From Prolixibacteraceae bacterium UBA6029 (lineage in GTDB: Bacteria; Bacteroidota; Bacteroidia; Bacteroidales; Prolixibacteraceae): a stretch of DNA of 17,886 nt. A program made the position numbers and the translations under genes. A model generated the notes under the pieces. It saw nothing but the letters and a program-made list of their open reading frames with translations. It had not been told where the DNA came from and did no database searches. The stretch covers positions 1-17,886 of the forward strand of contig DIZL01000002.1 of NCBI GenBank assembly GCA_002429385.1, in the 5' to 3' direction. This document shows, one piece after another, positions 8,504-16,257 of the stretch (positions within the stretch are counted from its first letter, which is position 1; each line of letters opens with the position of its first letter).

Positions 8504-9415
8504 ATGAAAACATCACGTAGGTCATTTATTCAAAACAGTGCAGTCCTGCTTGCAGGAACAGCACTCTTGTCGAAAACTGCATGGGCTGCAGGTCCCGGTA
8601 AACCGGGAGCCGAAATTATGGGGATTCAACTCTATTCTGTTCGCGATGACATGAAAAAAGATCCGCTTGGAACCCTGACCCAAGTTGCAAAGATTGGCTA
8701 TAAAAATGTAGAGCATGCCAACTACATCAACCGGAAATTCTATGGCTACACGCCCACCGAGTTTAAAAAAGTACTTACCGATCTGGGTCTGAAAATGCCT
8801 TCCGGGCATACAGTCATGGGAAAAGAACACTGGGATAACACCAAAAAGGATTTTACCGATGCATGGAAACAGACGGTTGAGGATGCCGCTTTTATGGGCC
8901 AGAAATATGTCATCAGTCCATGGATAGACGAAAGTGTCCGGAAAAATTATGACGACCTGATGCATCATATGGAGATTTTCAATAAATGCGGGGAGCTGTG
9001 TCAAAAATCAGGAATGAAATTTGCCTACCATAACCATTGGTTCGAATTCAATGAAAAACTCAATAATACCCGCATCTTTGATCTGATGATGCAGAAGATT
9101 AACTTTAACCTGGTTGCATTGCAACTGGATATTGGCAACATGTATATTGGCGGAGCAAAAGCGGCGGATGTCTTAAATCAATACCCGGGTAAGTTTGAGT
9201 TGATTCACGTCAAGGATGAAATACCATCTACCAACGCGGAAAAATTCGAAAGTTGCGTTCTCTGCAAAGGGATCATTCATTCCAAAGAGGTCATTGACCT
9301 TAGCCGCAAGCAGGGCGCAAAAGTCTTTATCGTTGAACAGGAATCCTATCAAAATCAAACCCCGGTTCAAAGCATTAAAGAAGATTTCGAGGTAATGAAG
9401 AAATGGGGCTATTAA
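8504..9415 (+). CDS. Tat-exported TIM-barrel sugar isomerase/epimerase-like protein
   Basis: A 303-residue protein of the xylose-isomerase-like TIM barrel (AP endonuclease 2) superfamily. Residues 1-29 are a twin-arginine signal (SRRSFIQ, then a mild hydrophobic stretch, ending AWA-A), which means export of a folded, cofactor- or metal-loaded protein. Expected metal and catalytic residues are His176/His178 and Glu181 (AYHNHWFEF), Asp209 (LQLDIGNMY), His235 (ELIHVKDE) and Glu278 (IVEQE). Relatives include sugar epimerases, IolE-type dehydratases and proteins acting on 3-keto sugars; database names of the sugar phosphate isomerase kind are only superfamily labels, and phosphorylated sugars are unlikely outside the cytoplasm. 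It is the last gene of the first block; a 263-base gap with an inverted repeat follows. Confidence 0.85.
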   Translation: MKTSRRSFIQNSAVLLAGTALLSKTAWAAGPGKPGAEIMGIQLYSVRDDMKKDPLGTLTQVAKIGYKNVEHANYINRKFYGYTPTEFKKVLTDLGLKMPSGHTVMGKEHWDNTKKDFTDAWKQTVEDAAFMGQKYVISPWIDESVRKNYDDLMHHMEIFNKCGELCQKSGMKFAYHNHWFEFNEKLNNTRIFDLMMQKINFNLVALQLDIGNMYIGGAKAADVLNQYPGKFELIHVKDEIPSTNAEKFESCVLCKGIIHSKEVIDLSRKQGAKVFIVEQESYQNQTPVQSIKEDFEVMKKWGY

Positions 9416-9450
9416 CTGGTAAATGAATTAGACGATTCAAGGGTTTTAAT

Positions 9451-9589
9451 GCCTAAGGAATGAAATGATTATAGAGAATCCTGATAGATGAAAGTTCGAA
9501 TGCCGAAGGTATGGCATATTTATGTCACCACTATGTGGTTTAATATTGCTTTCTGAATTATTCTCTATAATCATGACAACCCTTTAGGT
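9451..9589. repeat. Long imperfect inverted repeat in intergenic region
   Basis: The gap 9416-9678 carries no gene. Inside it, the 15-base arm 9465-9479 is exactly complementary to 9560-9574, and with mismatches and one bulge the stem extends out to 9451 and 9589. Two smaller inverted repeats sit in the loop: ATGCC/GGCAT (9500-9504 and 9513-9517) and ACCAC/GTGGT (9527-9531 and 9535-9539). The inner text (ATGCCGAAGGTATGGCATATTT) resembles, from memory, dispersed intergenic repeats of Bacteroidales genomes. It could act as a transcript-end or processing structure after the isomerase gene, or be a decayed mobile repeat. No clear intrinsic terminator with a U-tract is visible. Confidence 0.6.
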
Positions 9590-9678
9590 TTTATAAAATC
9601 CAATCCTAATTTATTTTTTATGAAAGTTGCAATTATCAAAACTGTGTCAAATAAAGGTTTTAATAAAATAGATACAAA

Positions 9679-10389
9679 ATGAAATCAACTATCTTCATTT
9701 TATTAATTGCACTATTCTCAGTGGTAATATCTTGCAAAAAGGAAGTTCCTGAAAACCCATACAAAGGATTGCTAAAGCGAAAATTGTTTTACAGATCAAA
9801 TCAAGATTCAACCCCTGTCAGTATATCTGATTATTATTACGATTCAGAAAAGAGGCTCAAAAAGATTCAGGATAATTTTGCTACCGAATTATTTGAATAC
9901 AATCAGAATAACGAACTGATCAGAAAGCTTACTTATCAGAACGACGCTAACGAAACATCTTTAATTGATACAACTATTTACAGATATCAGAGCGGGAACT
10001 TAGTTTATGAGGAATATTCATCCTCTCTTCAAATCAGATATGAATATGAATATGAAAATTCAAAATTAATCAAGAAAAAGAACTATCGGAATAACAATTT
10101 TGAAGGGATGACTTCATACGAATACTCAAATAATTTACTCGCTAAAGAAATCTATTTTACAGATAGTATAGGTACAAGACCTCAGTCTTACAGAAAGTAT
10201 ATCTATGACGAAAATAAATTATCAATGTCTGCTTTAGTTCAATATGGTGGTGGTGTAAATCAAGGTTCAACGTTGCAAATTGTCTACTATATTTATGATG
10301 AAGGTGGAAATTTAGTTATTGAGAATGCGGAGCAAAGTGAAGAAATTTCAGCATGGATAACTTACTGCTATAGGTATGAATATTATTAG
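9679..10389 (+). CDS. Small lipoprotein with YD-like repeats, unknown function
   Basis: A 236-residue predicted lipoprotein: hydrophobic residues 4-17 followed by the lipobox VISC with Cys19 and KKE after it. I do not recognise a named family. The mature part is made of about seven copies of a Tyr-x-Tyr-(Asp/Glu)-x3-5-Leu strand unit (near residues 52, 72, 101, 121, 147, 174 and 203, ending YRYEYY), like the YD/RHS-type repeat that forms beta-strand sheets. It is far shorter than an RHS toxin and has no toxin tip. Its DNA is visibly richer in A+T and in AAT/TAT codons than its neighbours, and it is flanked by a 263-base non-coding gap upstream. It may be a recent insertion unrelated to glycan breakdown. 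The start is fixed by the signal peptide. Confidence 0.75.
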   Translation: MKSTIFILLIALFSVVISCKKEVPENPYKGLLKRKLFYRSNQDSTPVSISDYYYDSEKRLKKIQDNFATELFEYNQNNELIRKLTYQNDANETSLIDTTIYRYQSGNLVYEEYSSSLQIRYEYEYENSKLIKKKNYRNNNFEGMTSYEYSNNLLAKEIYFTDSIGTRPQSYRKYIYDENKLSMSALVQYGGGVNQGSTLQIVYYIYDEGGNLVIENAEQSEEISAWITYCYRYEYY

Positions 10390-10459
10390 AAAACCCAACC
10401 TTAATAAACAGGCTGTTTAGAATTTCACTCCCATCAAAAAATGAATTTAAAATTACTTC

Positions 10460-13400
10460 ATGAAAAAGACTTTTACAATACTATTCCTGCTGATTTCGCT
10501 TATTGCATTTTCTCAAACTAACCTGAAATCCGTATTTGGAGGATCACTTTATTCATGGGAAACCCAACAGGCAAAGGTGCTACCCAACGGTGATCTGGTC
10601 TGGGCTCCGCTGGCCTTCCAGCTGGTGAAAGGAACCTCCTCTCGTTACATTGATTTTGATGGCGGAAACGATTCCAATGACGGCTTATCTACCGCAACAG
10701 CCTGGAAACATCATCCCTGGGATGCTGCTGCCACCTCAAAGGCCCTGGCTGGTTCTGGAATACAGACTTATATCTTTAAACGCGGTGTCATATACCGTGG
10801 GGTATTGAATGCCAAAGAGTCCGGAGCAGAGGGCAACCCCATCCGGCTGACTTCCGATCCCGACTGGGGAATCCAGCCGGGAACCGGTGAAGCTGCTATT
10901 TACGGATCAGTTAAAGAAACAAATGGTTGGTTGAAAGCCAATGCAACGATTGCTCCATCCATACCTAATCCTGAACTGGTTTGGTACAAATCTACCGGAA
11001 CCCTTGGAAATCTGACCAAGGTGGTGGCCGAAGTGACTGAAACAGGGATCAAGAGGGTTTACCTGGCCCGTTCTCCCAATTTTGTGGACACCCCCAAAGA
11101 GCCGATGCAGAAATGGTGGTCTTTTACAGCCAAGACCACGGTCAATGGCTTGCTGAACCTAACCGATGCGAACCACCTGGTGCAAACAGATGTCAACTTT
11201 TACAAAGGTGGCGATGTATGGGCTATCGAAGATGCCATTACCATGTCAACCCTCTGGAAACAAAAGATAACAGACTATAATCCGGCTACAAAAACTATTA
11301 CAGTGACCGATGGTAATTTCGGAGGAAAGGACTGTAAGTATTACGTTGAGAATACGCCATATATGCTTGATGCTCCTGGAGAGTACTATTTTGACAATAA
11401 AACCAATATCATCTTTATCCGTCTTGAAGGGGATAAAGATCCGAACACGACAACCGTTGAGATTGCCTCCAGATCGAACCTGATCGGTATATCATCCAAA
11501 AACAACATTGAAATCAGCGGCCTGACCATCGGCTTTACCACTTACGACTATGTGCGGTATGGGCAGAATGATGGTGTTCCGGCCATAAAGATTGACAACA
11601 GCTCCAACATAGTCATCAAAAACTGCAGGTTTCAATACCTCAATGGTGGAATCATGGCCAACGGAACTGGGAAAAACCTGGTCTTTAATGACAATGAAAT
11701 GAACTACATGGATGACTTCTCCATCCTGCTCAATGGTCCGGATGAGGTATCCATACTCCGGAATAAAGTCTTCGAAAACGGTACCCGTCACCTGGGTCGC
11801 TTTTACAGTTCCATCCCCGCCATTGCAGGAAACCTTACGGTTGGCGAAATTGCAGGAAACATCGTCGAACACTCCTGGGGAAGCGGGATCAACTTTGCCT
11901 GGGGGAAAGCCAGCGGGGTGAATACTACCGTTCCTTTTATCCGGGGACTGGTGCATCACAATAAGGTATCGCATTCATTGCAGGGTGTCAACGACTACGG
12001 CGGCATCGAAAGCTGGCAGGGTGGTCCGGTCTATACCTATGACAATATTTCGGAAGATGCCCAGGGATGGCATTACAATTGGGGTACAGCCCTGGTGTCA
12101 CTTGGCTATGCCTTTTATTTTGACGGTGCGTTCAAACAATACACGTTCAATAATATAGTGAAAGGAACAGGCTTTAACCGCAATTCGGCGGCTTATATGC
12201 AGGTGTTGGGCTATTACAACATGTATGTGCACAATGTCGCTTATAATTTGAATTCATTAACCGGTTCAGGCGACGGAACCCTGGCACTGGATGGTCAGAA
12301 TTATTACCTGGCCAATGTTAGTGACAGTACCTCGAGGAAATTTAATCACACCACCAGAGCCTCGGGCATTCCATTTGAATCGTTTGAAAATAATTTCTTC
12401 AGCGGAAACGCTTTCCTGGGCAATTTTCTGTCCGGAGGTTTGACCGCCGGATACAATTTCAACGACTTTGTCACTAAGCTCAATACTTTTGTTCCTGATA
12501 TCGGGCAGGTTGGATATGAATCTTCCAAAAGGGTATTTGAAAAACCATCTGCGGGTGATTTCAGACCAACGGCATCCAGTGAACTGATTGATCAGGGCGT
12601 GAAATTCTTTGCTCCGTTTCCTCTGAAAGCAGTGGTGGGTGAGTGGGATTTTTACAAGCATGCCTCTGATTCAAGCCTAATCAAGGGTGAGAATTTCTAT
12701 TTCACAAGTGAATTTACAAACCGTGAAACGTATAACAACTTCCCCAAGAACCATCTGAAGGCTTATGGCCTTGTAGCAGGAAGTTTTGTTAAAGGCAATC
12801 TGGAAGACTTTACTCCGGGGGCGCTGATTTTTGATGGTACACAGACCTGGTGCGATCTGAAAAATGCTGTGACCAGCCAAACCATCTGCAACAATGTAGA
12901 CATGACCACCAACAGTTTTATCCTTGAAACCTATTTTAAAACAGTGGCAGGCCATACCAGCGGTGTATTGATCTCTAAAACAGCAACTTCAGGTTGTGGC
13001 TATCAATTAGGGGTAGATGCCTCCGGTAACATACAGTTCAGCATACAGAACAATGGCAGCATCGCTTTCAGCCAATCCGGTTCGGTTGCAATTAATGATG
13101 GAAGCTGGCATCATGTTTTAACCGAAGTAAACAGGACGGGCTTATCTGTAAAGATTTATATCGACGGAGCCCTGGCTAACGGAGCAACAAGCGGAATCAT
13201 CCCTGCTTCGGGCACCTCACTGACCAACGCAGCTGATTTACTCATCGGTAAAAGCATCACTGGCAACTTTCTCTCCGGAACAGTTGACTTTATCCGAATC
13301 TCAAAGGGAACGCTGGCCGATGCCAAAACCACCATTGATGAACTGTATAAATGGGAATTCGATGGTCCATTTCTCCATGATTTTGGTGGAAACCTGCCAA

Positions 13401-13948
13401 TCGGCAAACGTGATGCAGGCGCCATTGAAAAGGGAGCAAAACTGTGTACAATGACTGTTTCATCCAACCCCCTTTATTTTGACCTGAAGGGTGGAACAAA
13501 ATCATTCACCATTGATGCAGTGAATGGGTTTGAAGTGATAAAAAAGACAGGAACATTTTATACTAATCTGGTTGCCGGGAATACAATAACGGTGACTGTC
13601 CCTGCATTGGCTTCCGGTACGCGTTCAGGGGTAATTTCCATTCTCGGTTGCAATGAAACGCAGAATGTGAATATAATTCAGCAACCTGCCACTGCCCTTA
13701 ACCTTATTCTGCAAGGCGAAATTAAAGTAATGCCCAATCCGGTATCGGGACAGCAACTGACCATTTCAATTCCTGAAGGATTAAAAGCCAAAAGTGCAAG
13801 GTTCATGGATATAAACGGAAGAGTAGTGTCTGATAGTTTATTGACAGAGGGCAATAACATCCTGAACATTAAATTTCCCCATGGGATCTACCTGTTGAAT
13901 ATTTCTGGGCCGGAAGTGAATTACACCACTAAGATTGTGGTGAATTAA
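10460..13948 (+). CDS. Large secreted beta-helix protein with LamG-like insert, Ig-like and T9SS domains
   Basis: A 1162-residue surface or released protein, probably a polysaccharide lyase or hydrolase of a family I cannot assign. Residues 1-19 are a signal peptide (IAFSQ). Residues 62-85 (YIDFDGGNDSNDGLSTATAW) are the entry motif common to right-handed beta-helix enzymes. Helical repeats of the NIVIKNCRF / LVFNDNEM / VSILRNKVFENG kind run to about 700. FRPTASSELIDQGV (701-714) is the usual end-of-helix motif. A LamG/concanavalin-like domain follows at about 815-965 (SWHHVLTEVNRTG, KIYIDGAL, IDFIRIS-like VDFIRIS). KRDAGAIE (983-990), normally the very end of such helices, comes after it. Then comes a BACON/Ig-like domain (about 995-1077) and a T9SS type A tail (about 1085-1162, VMPNPV, DINGRVV, GIYLLNI). 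Sixty bases separate it from the next gene. Confidence 0.85.
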   Translation: MKKTFTILFLLISLIAFSQTNLKSVFGGSLYSWETQQAKVLPNGDLVWAPLAFQLVKGTSSRYIDFDGGNDSNDGLSTATAWKHHPWDAAATSKALAGSGIQTYIFKRGVIYRGVLNAKESGAEGNPIRLTSDPDWGIQPGTGEAAIYGSVKETNGWLKANATIAPSIPNPELVWYKSTGTLGNLTKVVAEVTETGIKRVYLARSPNFVDTPKEPMQKWWSFTAKTTVNGLLNLTDANHLVQTDVNFYKGGDVWAIEDAITMSTLWKQKITDYNPATKTITVTDGNFGGKDCKYYVENTPYMLDAPGEYYFDNKTNIIFIRLEGDKDPNTTTVEIASRSNLIGISSKNNIEISGLTIGFTTYDYVRYGQNDGVPAIKIDNSSNIVIKNCRFQYLNGGIMANGTGKNLVFNDNEMNYMDDFSILLNGPDEVSILRNKVFENGTRHLGRFYSSIPAIAGNLTVGEIAGNIVEHSWGSGINFAWGKASGVNTTVPFIRGLVHHNKVSHSLQGVNDYGGIESWQGGPVYTYDNISEDAQGWHYNWGTALVSLGYAFYFDGAFKQYTFNNIVKGTGFNRNSAAYMQVLGYYNMYVHNVAYNLNSLTGSGDGTLALDGQNYYLANVSDSTSRKFNHTTRASGIPFESFENNFFSGNAFLGNFLSGGLTAGYNFNDFVTKLNTFVPDIGQVGYESSKRVFEKPSAGDFRPTASSELIDQGVKFFAPFPLKAVVGEWDFYKHASDSSLIKGENFYFTSEFTNRETYNNFPKNHLKAYGLVAGSFVKGNLEDFTPGALIFDGTQTWCDLKNAVTSQTICNNVDMTTNSFILETYFKTVAGHTSGVLISKTATSGCGYQLGVDASGNIQFSIQNNGSIAFSQSGSVAINDGSWHHVLTEVNRTGLSVKIYIDGALANGATSGIIPASGTSLTNAADLLIGKSITGNFLSGTVDFIRISKGTLADAKTTIDELYKWEFDGPFLHDFGGNLPIGKRDAGAIEKGAKLCTMTVSSNPLYFDLKGGTKSFTIDAVNGFEVIKKTGTFYTNLVAGNTITVTVPALASGTRSGVISILGCNETQNVNIIQQPATALNLILQGEIKVMPNPVSGQQLTISIPEGLKAKSARFMDINGRVVSDSLLTEGNNILNIKFPHGIYLLNISGPEVNYTTKIVVN

Positions 13949-14008
13949 GACGAAAATGACAGCTTAGAATTTAACCAATCAAATTAAGATTTTAAACTAA
14001 ACCAACCA

Positions 14009-16231
14009 ATGAAACAGTCTATTGTAATAGTATTTATTTTATTTTCTTTGATCGTTCATGCCCAGAAAGGCACCTACGATTTTGTATTCCCTGAGCATAA
14101 GTCTTCAGAAAAACCCTTGCTCAGTCTTCGTTTCCTGAATGAAGAAACTGCTGGCATCAATGGCTTCATCAGACTGTCAGACGATGGTGAGAGCTTCATG
14201 GCCGGTGATAAACCCATCCGCTTCTGGCCGGTGAATACCAGTGCGGGAGAGATGAGCGATGCCGATCTGGCCCGTCATGCCGAATTTCTGGCGCATATGG
14301 GGGTCAACATGATACGCTACCACGGATCCATTAACCCGGCAGGAAAAGGAACTGACATTTATGATGTCGACCGCAAGGAGATCAACAACATCTGGAGAGT
14401 GGTGGCTGCCATGAAAAAACAAGGCATTTACACCACGATCTCACCCTTTTGGCCGCATAATGGGCACATGGGTGGCTGGCTTCCCAAAGAATGGGGCATC
14501 GACGGTTATTCCGACAAGGACGATTTGTGGGGAGTGATGTATTTCAACGACAGGCTGCAGGATGCCTACAAGGCATGGGTACGTGTGCTTTATACCGAGA
14601 AGAATCCATACACCGGCGTTGCCCTGAAAGATGAGCCTGCTGTTGGGATCATACAGATCATGAACGAAGATGGCGTATTCTTCTGGACCATGCAAAGCAA
14701 GAACCCTGCCCTGAAAAAGATGGTTACCGCAAAGTTTATCAGTTGGCTGAACAAACGTTATGGTACTCTGGCCAGCGCTTTTGCAGCCTGGGGGGATGCC
14801 AGCCTTCCTGCCGATAACCTGAACACTCAAACGGCTGACCTTTATACCATCTATGATATGACGCAGCCTGCTTCAGGAAACAGGGCCATCCGTATGCGCG
14901 ACCAGGTTGAATTCTTTGCCGATACGCAGTACGATTTTTACCACGGAATCCATGACTATTACAAGAATGTGCTGGGCTGCAAACAAATCATCAATGCGGA
15001 GAACTGGACGACGGCCAGTCCGTCAAGATTGCATGATCTGGAACGATGGACCAACAGTTCGAATGAAGTGCTGGCGCTAAACCGCTATTACGATCCCGGA
15101 CATTTTGGAGAGAACAATGGCTGGAGGATTGATCCCGGACATCATTACCTGGGACTGTCGGCCCTGAAGAACCCTCAGAAGCTGCCTGTCAATGTCAAGC
15201 AGGTTGCGGGTCATCCCTTTGTGATCACTGAAAGCGGATGGAATCTTCCGCATAAATACACGGCAGAAGGCCCTTTCCTGATCTCAACCATGGAATCAAT
15301 TACCGGTTTTGATGCCTATTACTGGTTCGCATGTGAAGGGGTGGATTATACCCGTAATCCTTATTTCGAGTTTACAAAAGACGCTGAAGGCAAACGTGCC
15401 ATGAACCGCTGGACTTGTTCCGTACCGGGAGTCGTCGGACAGTTTCCCGCCAACTCTTTGCTTTATCGCTTAGGCTATCTCAAACCCGGTGAAGTGGTGG
15501 TGCATGAGGAAAAGCCTATGGCTAAACTATGGAACCGGGAAGTCAGCCCGATCATTGAAGAAACCAATTTCGATCCAAACCGCGATACCAAAAACACCCT
15601 TAGTAAAGGAACTGAATCAGAAATTTCACCCTTAGCTTTCCTTACCGGTAAGGTGGAAGTGGTCTATGGAGGTGATGCTTCTAAAACCCGTATAAGTCCT
15701 GATCTGTCGAAATGGATTGATCCTGAAAGGAAGTTGATCAGGAGTTCATCAGGCGAAATGGAATGGGACTACGGCAAGGGCATTTGCCAGGTAGTCTCTG
15801 AGAAAGCATGCGGAGTGTGTGGCTTCCTCTCGGGCAGCAAAACCTTCAGCTTAGGGAACGTTCAGATCAGCACAAACAATAACTATGCAGCCATTTGGGT
15901 GGTAGCCATGGATAATCAACCCATCGCAAAGTCAGGCAAGGTCTTGATACAGGTGGGTACCATTTATGAGCCTACGGGATGGAAGGAAGAAGAAGGTGAT
16001 TTCAAGGCTGACAACCAAAGCCTGCATGGATTCAAGATACTGAATACCGGGAGCATGCCATGGAAGGCCGATGACACCCAGGCCACGATAGTGATCTCCA
16101 ATTCAGGACTGAAAAAGGCCAGCCTGCTTGATGCAGGCGGTTATGCAATCGCTACTGTACCTCTGCACAAAGGCAAGGGAAAAGTAAGCCTTACGCTTCC
16201 CCTCAATGCCATGTATGTGGTGGTTGAATAA
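14009..16231 (+). CDS. Secreted clan GH-A glycoside hydrolase, family not assigned
   Basis: A 740-residue exported enzyme. Residues 1-19 are a signal peptide (IVHAQ). An N-terminal segment (RLSDDGESF, KPIRFWPVNTSAG) leads into a TIM barrel of about 75-480 (HMGVNMIRYHG, YTTISPFWPHNGHMGGW). The acid/base fits Glu220 in IQIMNED (Asn-Glu pair) and the nucleophile Glu408 in FVITESGWNLPH, the two-glutamate arrangement of retaining clan GH-A enzymes. GFDAYYWFAC fits a late barrel strand. The remaining 250 residues look beta-rich and accessory. The RFWPVNTSAG opening and the ESGW block recall beta-galactosidase/agarase-like GH-A proteins, but I cannot place it in a numbered family. It is 60 bases after the beta-helix gene and 26 before the next hydrolase, so the three probably share a transcript. 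Confidence 0.82.
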   Translation: MKQSIVIVFILFSLIVHAQKGTYDFVFPEHKSSEKPLLSLRFLNEETAGINGFIRLSDDGESFMAGDKPIRFWPVNTSAGEMSDADLARHAEFLAHMGVNMIRYHGSINPAGKGTDIYDVDRKEINNIWRVVAAMKKQGIYTTISPFWPHNGHMGGWLPKEWGIDGYSDKDDLWGVMYFNDRLQDAYKAWVRVLYTEKNPYTGVALKDEPAVGIIQIMNEDGVFFWTMQSKNPALKKMVTAKFISWLNKRYGTLASAFAAWGDASLPADNLNTQTADLYTIYDMTQPASGNRAIRMRDQVEFFADTQYDFYHGIHDYYKNVLGCKQIINAENWTTASPSRLHDLERWTNSSNEVLALNRYYDPGHFGENNGWRIDPGHHYLGLSALKNPQKLPVNVKQVAGHPFVITESGWNLPHKYTAEGPFLISTMESITGFDAYYWFACEGVDYTRNPYFEFTKDAEGKRAMNRWTCSVPGVVGQFPANSLLYRLGYLKPGEVVVHEEKPMAKLWNREVSPIIEETNFDPNRDTKNTLSKGTESEISPLAFLTGKVEVVYGGDASKTRISPDLSKWIDPERKLIRSSSGEMEWDYGKGICQVVSEKACGVCGFLSGSKTFSLGNVQISTNNNYAAIWVVAMDNQPIAKSGKVLIQVGTIYEPTGWKEEEGDFKADNQSLHGFKILNTGSMPWKADDTQATIVISNSGLKKASLLDAGGYAIATVPLHKGKGKVSLTLPLNAMYVVVE

Positions 16232-16257
16232 GTGAAACCATTAATTCCTGATTCGAA

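Noticed and set aside
9679..10389. RHS-type toxin or polymorphic effector for the YD-repeat protein.
   Set aside because: It is only 236 residues, has a lipoprotein signal, no toxin tip, and no immunity gene next to it.
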